From contig NZ_QUNS01000007.1 in the NCBI RefSeq assembly GCF_003387615.1, positions 62,001 to 126,000 of the forward strand: 64,000 nucleotides of DNA. Reading direction: 5' to 3'. The translations under genes and the position numbers were made by a program. Of this stretch, positions 1 to 7,696 are shown piece after piece; the stretch's first letter is position 1, and the number at the start of each line of letters is the position of its first letter. A model generated the notes under the pieces. The model worked only from the letters and a program-made list of their open reading frames with translations. It had not been told where the DNA came from and searched no databases. The stretch comes from Tenacibaculum gallaicum. Its GTDB lineage: Bacteria; Bacteroidota; Bacteroidia; Flavobacteriales; Flavobacteriaceae.

Positions 1-368
1 CCTTGCATTCTATCCATTATTAGTTTTTTATTTTTAAAAATAAATGTTTTTATAATAAAACACAAACCAAACAAAAAAATTGGTGCTGTAACAGGAAAAG
101 GTGCTCCGGTACTAAAACTTCCACCGATTCCAAAATGTAAAATTAAAGAAAAAAGAATAATCCCTCCCCCTGACTTCAAATCCCCTTTTGGGTAATAATA
201 GTCAAAAACAAAATATTCATCATCTACATGTAGATATCCTTCTTCACCTTTTAAATGTATTAACTTTAATTTCTCTGGGATTCTTACAATTTCTAAAAGA
301 AATGCCTTTTTAGTTTTTTTCCTTTTATAAGTAGCTACTTTATTTTTATCTAACTTTATATCAATCAT
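1..368 (-). CDS. Two-helix membrane protein, immunity-like (partial, 3' end outside window)
   Basis: The first 122 codons of another member of the tandem family that fills the next 4.4 kb; the rest lies beyond the window edge. It opens with MIDIKLDKNKVATYKRKKTK, has the DDEYFVFDYY stretch before the membrane part, and two hydrophobic segments around residues 67-84 and 90-107, followed by MDRM, where the family usually reads MDRLGGLFSYPNYW. It is closest to the copy at 3783-4760 (same KVATYKRKKTKK and APIFLFGLCFIIKTFI stretches). The ATG lies inside the end of a start-less coding scrap (361-513), an 8-base overlap. By position downstream of a VasX-like effector I infer an inner-membrane immunity protein; the family is not characterised to my knowledge. 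Confidence 0.75.
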   Translation of the reverse strand, partial: MIDIKLDKNKVATYKRKKTKKAFLLEIVRIPEKLKLIHLKGEEGYLHVDDEYFVFDYYYPKGDLKSGGGIILFSLILHFGIGGSFSTGAPFPVTAPIFLFGLCFIIKTFIFKNKKLIMDRMQ

Positions 369-513
369 TCACTTTTTTCTTAAAAGGTTTATCTTTCCAT
401 GCCTCTTTAGATAATAATTTAGGAAGTATATTTATTGCTACCGGCCCCTGATAATTGGAATATTTTTTAATAACCTTTCTTATCAATACTTTCTGCTTAA
501 AACCATGTATCTT
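361..513 (-). pseudogene. Start-less conserved coding scrap A (possible effector 3' end)
   Basis: An open frame of 50 codons plus stop, bounded upstream by a stop and without any ATG. It reads KIHGFKQKVLIRKVIKKYSN and ends KPFKKKVND. The same frame is kept in the next two spacers with mostly synonymous changes, so it was selected as protein. Its TGA lies within the next gene's start (ATGATTGA). That is how the intact effector relates to its own immunity gene, so I infer the relic of an effector C-terminus left by duplication. Confidence 0.45.
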
Positions 514-1471
514 TTAAAGTAAGTGATGCTACTTCATATTTTTCATCTTCTGGAGGAAGAAACCCTTCTCCTTTTTCATTGGTAAGCATGTATACAATTT
601 TACCATTAACAAAGGTAAATTCATACCATTTATTAGCAAGTACCGCTTCTTTTTCTCCAAAAACACACGGGTTCCAACTTTTATGGGTTCTTTTATTAAA
701 AATTTCTGAGTTTTTAGGCCTTTTAATATCCGGAGCGTAGTACTCTTCGTCTTTCCAATATTGTTCTCTTTCTGCTTGTTGTTCTGGAGTGGCTTCTGGA
801 GTAGGAATACCACAACTGTAATATAACGGTGGCGGAAACCCCTCTGCTTTTCTACGCTCAAAATCTTTTTGACGATACGGATCAAATGTTTTACCTGGTG
901 GTAAAGGTCTGTTTTTATCCATATACCAAACAAAAAAAGATAATTTACTTTTAACCTCTATTCCTGCTAAAATAAATCCATTAATTCTCCAATTAGAATA
1001 TGGAGCCATTAATGAAGGAGCTCCCATTTTTCCTTGTGGTGCATTAAGAAAAATAGCGTCTTTAAAATTTACTATCACTGGAGTATTTGACCAATAATTT
1101 GGGTATGAAAATAAACCACCTAGTCTATCCATAATTAATTTTTTCTCTTTAATTGCCAAAGGTTTAATCATGAAAGATAAGCCTACAAGAAAGATTAATC
1201 CTGTAATCCAAAAAGGACCAGTTACTAAACTACCCCCTGCCCAGAAATGAAGTATAATTGAAAAGATAATTATCCCTAAGCCTGTTTGCAAATCTCCTTT
1301 AAAATCATAATAATCGAAAACATAATACTCATCATCAATCCTAATAAAATCTTCTTTAAAATCAGAGTATCTATCTTTTGGCCTTTTTTCTATTTCTAGG
1401 AAAAGAACCTTTTTATGTTCTTTTCCTTTAAAAGCAGTTATTTTATTTTTGTCTAACTTTATATCAATCAT
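497..1471 (-). CDS. Tandem two-helix membrane protein, immunity-like, copy 1
   Basis: 324 residues. Soluble N-terminus (1-60), two membrane segments (about 65-82 and 85-104), then a beta-rich stretch beginning MDRLGGLFSYPNYW, the family signature WYMDKNRPLPPG at 182-193, a charged FERRKAEGFPPP segment, and a C-terminal part ending SLTLKDTWF. The membrane plus MDRxxGxxxYP layout recalls DUF6708-type proteins found beside VasX/BTH_I2691 effectors; this is from memory and uncertain. The 3' half is nearly identical in DNA to copies 2-4, whereas the first half differs from copies 3 and 4. The last residues run into the frame-shifted start of scrap A. Probable T6SS immunity protein of the orphan type. 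Confidence 0.8.
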   Translation of the reverse strand: MIDIKLDKNKITAFKGKEHKKVLFLEIEKRPKDRYSDFKEDFIRIDDEYYVFDYYDFKGDLQTGLGIIIFSIILHFWAGGSLVTGPFWITGLIFLVGLSFMIKPLAIKEKKLIMDRLGGLFSYPNYWSNTPVIVNFKDAIFLNAPQGKMGAPSLMAPYSNWRINGFILAGIEVKSKLSFFVWYMDKNRPLPPGKTFDPYRQKDFERRKAEGFPPPLYYSCGIPTPEATPEQQAEREQYWKDEEYYAPDIKRPKNSEIFNKRTHKSWNPCVFGEKEAVLANKWYEFTFVNGKIVYMLTNEKGEGFLPPEDEKYEVASLTLKDTWF

Positions 1472-1616
1472 TTACTTTTTTCTTAAAAGGTTTATTTTTC
1501 CATGCCTCTTTAGATAATAATTTAGGAAGTATGTCTATTGCTACTGGTCCTTGATTATTGGAATATTTTTTAATAACCTTTTTTACCAGTACTTTTAGTT
1601 TAAAACCATGTATCTT
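1464..1616 (-). pseudogene. Start-less conserved coding scrap B
   Basis: Second copy of the spacer frame: 50 codons, no ATG, reading HGFKLKVLVKKVIKKYSNN and ending KPFKKKVND. Compared with scrap A the differences include silent changes (Gln, Gly and Pro codons) and conservative ones (Ile to Val, Asp to Asn). Its stop overlaps the ATG of copy 1 by 8 bases. Confidence 0.45.
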
Positions 1617-2574
1617 TTAAAGTAAGTGATGCTACCTCATACTTTTCATCTTCTGGAGGGAGAAATCCTTCTCCTTTTTCGTTGGTAAGCATGTATACAA
1701 CTTTACCATTAGCAAAGGTAAATTCATACCATTTGTTAGCAAATACCGCTTCTTTTTTTCCAAAAACACACGGGTTCCAACTTTTATGCGTTCTTTTATT
1801 AAAAATTTCTGAATCCTTAGGCCTTTTAATATCCGGAGCGTAGTACTCTTCGTCTTTCCAATATTGTTCTCTTTCGGCTTGTTGTTCTGGAGTGGCTTCT
1901 GGAGTAGGAATACCACAACTGTAATATAACGGTGGCGGAAATCCTTCTGCTTTTCTACGCTCAAAATCTTTTTGACGGTACGGATCAAAAGCATCTCCTG
2001 GTGGCAAAGGACGGTTTTTATCCATATACCAAACGTAAAAAGATAATTGACTAATAACGTCTACTATAATAAAGACAAAACCATTTATTGACCAATTAGA
2101 ATAAGGGGCCATTAGTGTTGGGGTACCCATTTTTCCTTGTGCCGCATTAATAAAAATAGCATCTTTAAAATTTACTATCACTGGAGTATTTGACCAATAA
2201 TTTGGATATGAAAATAAACCACCTAGTCTATCCATAATTAATTTTTTCTCTTTAATTACCAAAAGTTTAATTATAAAAGATAAGCCTACAAGAAAGATTA
2301 ATCCTGTAATCCAAAAAGGACCAGTTACTAAACCACCCCCAGCCCAAAAATGAAGCACCACTGAAAATATAATTATACCTAATCCTGTTTGTAAGTCTCC
2401 TTTAAAATCATAATAATCAAAAGCATAATACTCATCATTAATACAAATAAATTCTTTTAAAAAAGAGGATTTTATATCATAAGGTTTTTTTGCTATTTCT
2501 AGAAAAAGAACTTTTTTATGTTTCTTTCCTTTAAAAGTAGTTATTTTATTTTTGTCTAACTTTATATCAATCAT
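1600..2574 (-). CDS. Tandem two-helix membrane protein, immunity-like, copy 2
   Basis: 324 residues and the closest relative of copy 1, matching it over nearly the whole length. Differences cluster at residues 25-45 (KPYDIKSSFLKEF in place of RPKDRYSDFKEDF) and 165-180, just before the WYMDKNRPLPPG signature. Two membrane segments at about 65-82 and 85-104; ends KDTWF. The sharp contrast between variable patches and an almost invariant 3' half suggests recombination or gene conversion. The ATG overlaps scrap C by 8 bases, so translation is probably coupled. Function inferred from context only: immunity to a pore-forming T6SS effector. Confidence 0.8.
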   Translation of the reverse strand: MIDIKLDKNKITTFKGKKHKKVLFLEIAKKPYDIKSSFLKEFICINDEYYAFDYYDFKGDLQTGLGIIIFSVVLHFWAGGGLVTGPFWITGLIFLVGLSFIIKLLVIKEKKLIMDRLGGLFSYPNYWSNTPVIVNFKDAIFINAAQGKMGTPTLMAPYSNWSINGFVFIIVDVISQLSFYVWYMDKNRPLPPGDAFDPYRQKDFERRKAEGFPPPLYYSCGIPTPEATPEQQAEREQYWKDEEYYAPDIKRPKDSEIFNKRTHKSWNPCVFGKKEAVFANKWYEFTFANGKVVYMLTNEKGEGFLPPEDEKYEVASLTLKDTWF

Positions 2575-2719
2575 TTACTTTTTTCTTAAAAGGTTTATTT
2601 TTCCATGCCTCTTTAGACAATAATTTAGGAAGTATGTCTATTGCTACTGGTCCTTGATAATTGGAATATTTTTTAACAACCTTTTTTACCAGTACTTTTA
2701 GTTTAAAACCATGTATCTT
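2567..2719 (-). pseudogene. Start-less conserved coding scrap C
   Basis: Third copy of the spacer frame, 50 codons without a start codon, reading HGFKLKVLVKKVVKKYSNY and ending KPFKKKVND. Its stop overlaps the ATG of copy 2 by 8 bases. It is almost identical to scrap B. Confidence 0.45.
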
Positions 2720-3686
2720 TTAAAGTAAGTGATGCTACTTCATATTTTTCATCTTCAGGAGGAAGAAATCCTTCTCCTTTTTCGTTGGTAAGCATGTATA
2801 CAACTTTACCGTTAGCAAAGGTAAACTCATACCATTTGTTAGCAAGTACCGCTTCTTTTTCTCCAAAAACACATGGACTCCAATTCTTATGGGTTCTTTT
2901 ATTAAAAATTTCTGAATCCTTAGGCCTTTTAATATCCGGAGCGTAGTACTCTTCGTCTTTCCAATATTGTTCTCTTTCTGCTTGTTGTTCTGGAGTGGCT
3001 TCTGGAGTAGGAATACCACAACTGTAATATAACGGTGGCGGAAACCCCTCTGCTTTTCTACGCTCAAAATCTTTTTGACGATACGGATCAAATGTTTTAC
3101 CTGGTGGTAAAGGTCTGTTTTTATCCATATACCAAACCATAAATGACCAAAATCGATAAGGTGCATAATTATTTATGTGATAGTTTGTTAAAAAAGAAGT
3201 TTGTCTTAATTTTAAAATTAGAGCCCCATAACTTCCTTTTCCTCCAATGACAGCCACTAAATCTTCAAATTTAGTTGTTATTGGCTTTTTAAGTAAATAA
3301 TCTGGATAACTTATCAATCCTTGACTTCTATCTAAAATAAACTTCTTTTTATTTCTTTTTAAATAATGAAATATTATATAAATAATTCCCATTAACATGG
3401 GACTTGAATAAAAGTAAAGAGCTTTTCCTCTTATATTCAATAATAAAATACTTAATAAACCTAATAAAAAAGCTCCACCTCCAATATAAAGATAAAATAC
3501 CATATCATGTGGATTATACACATATATACTATCATTCGATTTTAATATCTTTTTACTGTACGTCTTCGAATAATCGATATCTTCATTTTCTGGAGAATTA
3601 ATAATTTCTATTCTTATTTTTTTAAACACCCTTTTTTCTTTATTCAAATCAACAACATTTTTCGGGTTTAATTTTATTTCCTCCAT
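2703..3686 (-). CDS. Tandem two-helix membrane protein, immunity-like, copy 3 (chimeric 5' half)
   Basis: 327 residues. The first 180 residues are unlike the other copies (start MEEIKLNPKNVVDLNKEKRV, membrane segments about 62-82 and 91-109, then LDRSQGLISYPDYLLKKP). From FMVWYMDKNRPLPPG onward it is almost the same as copy 1. The 5' junction is visible: the spacer matches its neighbours up to AAAGAGGCATGGA and then switches, the ATG itself being formed at the junction. This is a chimera made by swapping the 5' part onto a common 3' part. Such exchange fits an immunity gene tracking different effector variants; that reading is inference. Confidence 0.8.
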   Translation of the reverse strand: MEEIKLNPKNVVDLNKEKRVFKKIRIEIINSPENEDIDYSKTYSKKILKSNDSIYVYNPHDMVFYLYIGGGAFLLGLLSILLLNIRGKALYFYSSPMLMGIIYIIFHYLKRNKKKFILDRSQGLISYPDYLLKKPITTKFEDLVAVIGGKGSYGALILKLRQTSFLTNYHINNYAPYRFWSFMVWYMDKNRPLPPGKTFDPYRQKDFERRKAEGFPPPLYYSCGIPTPEATPEQQAEREQYWKDEEYYAPDIKRPKDSEIFNKRTHKNWSPCVFGEKEAVLANKWYEFTFANGKVVYMLTNEKGEGFLPPEDEKYEVASLTLKDTWF

Positions 3687-3799
3687 GCCTCTTTAGATAA
3701 TAATTTAGGAAGTATGTCTATTGCCACTGGTCCTTGATAATTGGAATATTTTTTAACAACCTTTTTTACCAGTACTTTTAGTTTAAAACCATGTATCTT
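3674..3799 (-). pseudogene. Start-less coding scrap D (shortened)
   Basis: Same spacer frame as scraps A-C but cut at the recombination junction: it ends SKEAWRK and its TAA lies 13 bases inside the next gene (ATGGAGGAAATAA). The stop-over-start overlap is kept although the downstream gene begins differently. Confidence 0.4.
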
Positions 3800-4760
3800 T
3801 TAAAGTAAGTGATGCTACCTCATACTTTTCATCTTCAGGAGGAAGAAATCCTTCTCCTTTTTCGTTGGTAAGCATGTATACAACTTTACCATTAGCAAAG
3901 GTAAATTCATACCATTTATTAGCAAGTATCGTTTCTTTTTCTCCAAAAACACATGGACTCCAATTCTTATGGGTTCTTTTATTAAAAATTTCTGAATCCT
4001 TAGGCCTTTTAATATCCGGAGCGTAGTACTCTTCGTCTTTCCAATATTGTTCTCTTTCTGCTTGTTGTTCTGGTGTAGCTTCTGGGGTAGGAATACCACA
4101 ACTGTAATATAACGGTGGCGGAAATCCTTCTGCTTTTCTGCGTTCAAAATCTTTTTGACGATACGCATCAAAAGCATCTCCCGGTGGTAAAGGACGGTTT
4201 TTATCCATATACCAAACGTAAAAAGATAATTCACTATTAACATCAACTGTTGATAATGTAAAACCACCAAATTTAACATTCGTGTATGGAGCTACTAAAA
4301 CTGGGACTGCCATTTTCCCTTTGTAGGCAAAAAAAAGAGCTGCTTCTTTAAAGCGAATAACTACTGGTTTATTAGACATATAATTGGGGTACGAAAATAA
4401 CCCATCCATCCTTGATAAAATTAGCTTTCTATTTTTGACAATGAATGTCTTAATAATAAAACACAAACCGAACAAGAAAATTGGAGCCGTAATAGGGAAA
4501 GGAGCTTCAAAGCTAAAACCTCCACCAACCCCAAAATGAAGTATAATAGAAAATAATATTATACCCCCTCCCCACTTAAGATCATCTTTAAAAACATAGT
4601 AGTCAAAAGCATAGTATTTATCATTTAAGCAAAGAAAATAATCAACATCCTTTAAATTAATTTTATAAGGAGAAGTCCTTATCTCTAAAGGTTCAGATTT
4701 TTTAGTTTTTTTTCTTTTATAGGTAGCTACTTTAGTTTTATCTAGCTTTATATCAATCAT
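3783..4760 (-). CDS. Tandem two-helix membrane protein, immunity-like, copy 4
   Basis: 325 residues. N-terminal half close to the truncated copy at the window edge (KVATYKRKKTKKSEPLEI, membrane segments about 65-80 and 86-107, then LSRMDGLFSYPNYMSNKP). The 3' half from FYVWYMDKNRPLPPG matches copies 1-3 almost exactly. It is the most upstream intact member of the tandem block; upstream lies only a degenerate 3' end of a further copy. The start ATGATTGA again overlaps a (now degenerate) spacer frame. Probable orphan immunity protein, by context. Confidence 0.8.
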   Translation of the reverse strand: MIDIKLDKTKVATYKRKKTKKSEPLEIRTSPYKINLKDVDYFLCLNDKYYAFDYYVFKDDLKWGGGIILFSIILHFGVGGGFSFEAPFPITAPIFLFGLCFIIKTFIVKNRKLILSRMDGLFSYPNYMSNKPVVIRFKEAALFFAYKGKMAVPVLVAPYTNVKFGGFTLSTVDVNSELSFYVWYMDKNRPLPPGDAFDAYRQKDFERRKAEGFPPPLYYSCGIPTPEATPEQQAEREQYWKDEEYYAPDIKRPKDSEIFNKRTHKNWSPCVFGEKETILANKWYEFTFANGKVVYMLTNEKGEGFLPPEDEKYEVASLTLKDTWF

Positions 4761-4991
4761 TCACTTTTTTCTTAAAAGGTTTATCCTTCCATGCCTCTTT
4801 AGATAATAATTTAGGAGATATGTTAATAACTACATGTCTTGGTAGCCTGTGTCTTTAAACACTTTTTAACAAACCTTTCTTATCAATACTTTCAGCCTAA
4901 AACCATGTATCTTTTAAAGTAAGTGACGTTACTTCTTATTTTTCACTTTCTTGTTGTATAAACCCTTCTTCCTTTTCTGTGCCAAAAACAA
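4754..4991 (-). pseudogene. Degenerate 3' end of a fifth tandem copy plus its spacer
   Basis: On the minus strand this stretch still reads EKEEGFIQQESEK, stop, EVTSLTLKDTWF, then a mutated version of the spacer frame ending in the usual KEAWKDKPFKKKVND. So it is the tail of one more array member whose body was lost when the MORN-repeat gene upstream (4992-5951) came to lie here. Internal stops and indels show it is dead. Confidence 0.6.
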
Positions 4992-5951
4992 TTAATTTTC
5001 TAATTTTTCAGTTTTAATAATTTTTCCTTTTTCATCATATACCATTGCTTTTTCTATTTTACGTCCTTTTTGGTATTTTTTATAGAGTTTTAATTTACCA
5101 TTCTCATAATACCATTTTTCTTCTCCATGTTTATCTCCTTCTTCATATTCAATTACTTCATCAAATGTCCCCTCTTTAAAATATGACACCCATTTACCAT
5201 GTTTTAAATTATTTTTATAACTTTTTATAAATTCTAAAGAGTGATTATCATTATTATAATATTTTGTTTCCTTTATCTTATTCCCTTCTTTATCATATTC
5301 AAAAACCTCATTTTTATGTCCATTCCTATAAAAAGATTGCATACCAGTAGTTAAGCCATTTTTCTTTTCAAAAAAGAATTTTATTTTATTATCTGTATAC
5401 CATGCCCATTTCCCATTTTTCTTTTTATCTAAATATTCTCCAGATCGATATAATGTTCCATCCTCATTGTAAGTTTTCCATTTAAATGATGTTAACTCTT
5501 CATTTATCAACCTACCTTCTATATCATATTCTTTAGTCCATTTATAAACTCCTGTTCCTTCTCCATAACCTACTTTGGCTTTTTTGGAATTATCATGATA
5601 CCTTATTATCTTACCCTGTACATTTCCTTCTTCATTGTACATCGCTACCTCAAATAACTGACCATTTTCATGATATTTTTTCCACTCTCCATTTTTTTTA
5701 TTATTAAAATATTTTCCTTTCTCTTGTAATTTACCATTCTGGTAATATGATTTCCACTCACCTAATAAATCGCCCTTTTCATTTTTTAAACATTGCTCTT
5801 TTAACTGACCGTTAGGATAGTATTCTATATGTTCTTTTTCTACTTCATCAATAGTAGTTTCAATAATACTCTCTTCAATTATATCATCTTCTTGAGCAAA
5901 TACAATGCTTGGTATTGCTAACAATAAAAAATTTAAAAATAATGTTTTCAT
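4992..5951 (-). CDS. Secreted MORN-repeat (YwqK-like) protein
   Basis: 319 residues from the ATG at 5951; this start gives a clean signal peptide (MKTLFLNFLLLAIPSIVFAQ) and follows the preceding stop by 14 bases. The rest is a chain of about ten MORN_2-type units with motifs such as YYPNGQLKE, YYQNGKLQEKGKY, KYHENGQLFEVAMYNEEGN and WYYENGKLKLYKKY. Proteins like this are usually named toxin-antitoxin system YwqK family antitoxin and are common next to polymorphic toxins. Between VasX-type immunity genes it may be a periplasmic or outer-membrane immunity protein; that is an inference. Confidence 0.8.
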   Translation of the reverse strand: MKTLFLNFLLLAIPSIVFAQEDDIIEESIIETTIDEVEKEHIEYYPNGQLKEQCLKNEKGDLLGEWKSYYQNGKLQEKGKYFNNKKNGEWKKYHENGQLFEVAMYNEEGNVQGKIIRYHDNSKKAKVGYGEGTGVYKWTKEYDIEGRLINEELTSFKWKTYNEDGTLYRSGEYLDKKKNGKWAWYTDNKIKFFFEKKNGLTTGMQSFYRNGHKNEVFEYDKEGNKIKETKYYNNDNHSLEFIKSYKNNLKHGKWVSYFKEGTFDEVIEYEEGDKHGEEKWYYENGKLKLYKKYQKGRKIEKAMVYDEKGKIIKTEKLEN

Positions 5952-5965
5952 TTTGTTTATTAATT

Positions 5966-6738
5966 TTACCAACCTCCAATACGTTCACGCTCTGCTTGCT
6001 GTTCTGGTGTAGTTTCTGGTGTTGGTATGTTACTTGGAAATAATGGTTTTGGAAAACCTGCTGATTTTCTACGCTCAAAATCTGCTTGCCTGTACTCATC
6101 AAAGGCAGTACCCGGTGGCAATGGACGGTTTTTATCCATATACCATAGATAAAACGACAAATCTTCGTAGCAATTATTACCTAACGTGCATAAAAACAAA
6201 GAGTATGTTTTATCTGGCCTTACTATTTGGAGATTAAATGCTCCTCCTCCTTGTACACTAGGGCTAGACATTGAAAAAATAACCTTATCAATAGGCATGG
6301 TAATATTTTGATGCCACATAAAGCCAGGAAAAGTGACTAAACCATCCTCTCGATTCCAAAGAGACTCTTTATATGGCATGGTATAATAATAAATTGCAAA
6401 AAACAAAAACCCTAAAAAAAATAATAAAGTTACCAAAATAAATATTACACTTTCTTCATCAGATGTTGTATAGGTAAATAAAAAGCTTACAAAAAGTAAT
6501 AAAAAAACTCCCCCCCCCATATTGGTAGGATTTTTGGGGCTGTTGGGGTTTGTAAAAACTTGTCATTCGCATAAGGAAAGTTTTCTGAATTTACATGGTT
6601 TTTACTTACTACTTCTTTATTGTGCGTAATTTGCATGGAAAGCATTCTGCTAAATCCTCCTTTTTTTACTTTTTTATCACCATGCTTATATTCAGTATGC
6701 GTAACTTTTCTTTTATAATCAAAAGTTTTTTCTACCAT
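5966..6738 (-). pseudogene. Immunity-like membrane protein split at a G9 tract (probably phase-variable)
   Basis: Two overlapping frames meet exactly at nine consecutive G (plus-strand C at 6510-6518). The upstream frame starts at 6738 (MVEKTFDYKRKVTHTEY) and ends just past the tract. The downstream frame carries the family body: membrane segments, NREDGLVTFPGFMW, WYMDKNRPLPPG and the end AERERIGGW. One extra G fuses them into a single frame of 257 residues, within the family range (229-327), and (773+1)/3 is a whole number. The start overlaps the stop of an effector-tail fragment by 7 bases. Either the gene is OFF in this clone, with G10 as ON, or it is an assembly or true frameshift. Confidence 0.7.
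6510..6518. repeat. Homopolymer G9 (minus strand) tract
   Basis: Nine C on the plus strand, the longest G/C run I saw in this AT-rich window, lying inside the split immunity-like gene. Runs of this length slip readily in replication and are classic contingency switches. Confidence 0.8.
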
Positions 6739-6983
6739 GGTTTATCCTCTTTTAAATTAGCTAGGGTGTCAAACACTAAATCTTGTTTATCAATATTCTC
6801 TTTTCCTGAACTTGAATAAATACTACTACGCAAACTAAACTTGGCTCCGATATATCTTTCTGGCTTGTTACGTAACGGATGTGGAAAATAATGATTGTTA
6901 GCTTTGTCAATACGCATTCTTATCGCCAATACTATTTCTAAATCTTCTTGTTTAATAAGTTTTCTTTTTTCTAAGATTTCTGT
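6732..6983 (-). pseudogene. Detached C-terminus of a second VasX-like effector
   Basis: An 83-residue open stretch (a 65-residue frame if started at the non-ATG codon at 6929) bounded by a stop upstream. The segment NHYFPHPLRNKPERYIGAKF lines up with NEYWPHKNGNDRYMGYKL near the end of the intact effector (its residues 948-965), and the preceding IRMRIDKAN with ISRTIINEQL. It ends KEDKPW and its stop overlaps the start of the split immunity gene by 7 bases, just as an effector meets its immunity gene. I infer an orphan effector 3' end kept with its cognate immunity gene. Confidence 0.55.
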
Positions 6984-7006
6984 CTACACAGAAATGACAG
7001 TTCCTT

Positions 7007-7696
7007 TTACCATCCACCTATACGTTTACGTTCTGCTTGCTGTTCTGGTGTGGCTTCGGGTGTTGATATTTTACTTGGATATAAAGGTTTAGGAAACCCT
7101 TCCGCCTTTCTACGTTCAAAATCTTGTTGACGATATCGATCAAAAGCATCTCCTGGAGGCAAAGGCCTATTTTTATCCATATACCAAATAGTAAATGCCC
7201 AATAGTTCTTTATGTTATATTCCGTTAATAAACCTCCAACTCTATCTTTACTTTTACTTGATACAAAAGCTAACATACCACTAATAACTCCTGGACTAGA
7301 ATTTATATGCTTAACCCTTGCAAAACCAGAACTAAAAGGAATAGTTACTGTACTTCTAAAATTTCTAGGCATAACTATAACCCCATTCATCCTATCAAAG
7401 ACTAAGTATTTAATAGGTGCAACAAAACCATAGATAACCGTTACAACTCCTGGGATTCCAAAAATCGTCAGTATTATAATTTTTGGCCAAAAATCGTCAC
7501 TCTTAAAAAAGAAAGAAATTATTATTGGTACAATTATTAACACTATACCAATACCCCAAGACATCCAGCCTCTTGCTGTTCTTTTTTCTTTGTAAAACAA
7601 ATCGTTGGCTTCCTCTATAAAATACTTATTACTTTCTACTGTTTCTTGCGTAATACCTTTCGGTTTCTCTTTAATTGTCTTTGATAAGTACTCCAT
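7007..7696 (-). CDS. Cognate immunity candidate of the VasX-like effector
   Basis: 229 residues from the ATG at 7696, which shares its A with the effector's stop (TAATG). A TTG at 7708 would add four residues but is less likely. Two membrane segments at about 44-62 and 71-93, then FDRMNGVIVMPRNF, the WYMDKNRPLPPG signature, and a short C-terminus ending TPEQQAERKRIGGW. It lacks the extra 85-residue tail of the tandem copies, so it is probably the ancestral form. The one-base overlap implies translational coupling with the effector. VasX-type pore formers are neutralised by inner-membrane immunity proteins (TsiV2 type), which fits; direct homology to TsiV2 is not claimed. Confidence 0.75.
   Translation of the reverse strand: MEYLSKTIKEKPKGITQETVESNKYFIEEANDLFYKEKRTARGWMSWGIGIVLIIVPIIISFFFKSDDFWPKIIILTIFGIPGVVTVIYGFVAPIKYLVFDRMNGVIVMPRNFRSTVTIPFSSGFARVKHINSSPGVISGMLAFVSSKSKDRVGGLLTEYNIKNYWAFTIWYMDKNRPLPPGDAFDRYRQQDFERRKAEGFPKPLYPSKISTPEATPEQQAERKRIGGW

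Noticed and set aside
529..933. Long minus-strand frame beginning FGIWIKTDLYHQVKHLIR inside copy 1, repeated in all array copies
   Set aside because: It is the shifted frame of the near-identical 3' half; it is kept only because the DNA itself is kept, and it is full of chance basic residues. It ends before the spacer frame, separated by two stops.
1..4760. Reading the regular repeats as a CRISPR array or transposon repeats
   Set aside because: Repeat units are about 1.1 kb, coding, with no terminal inverted repeats, transposase or short direct repeats.
7404..7433. Plus-strand frames across the immunity and effector genes (for example 7212-7433 and 7907-8191)
   Set aside because: Antisense shadows of well-supported minus-strand genes.
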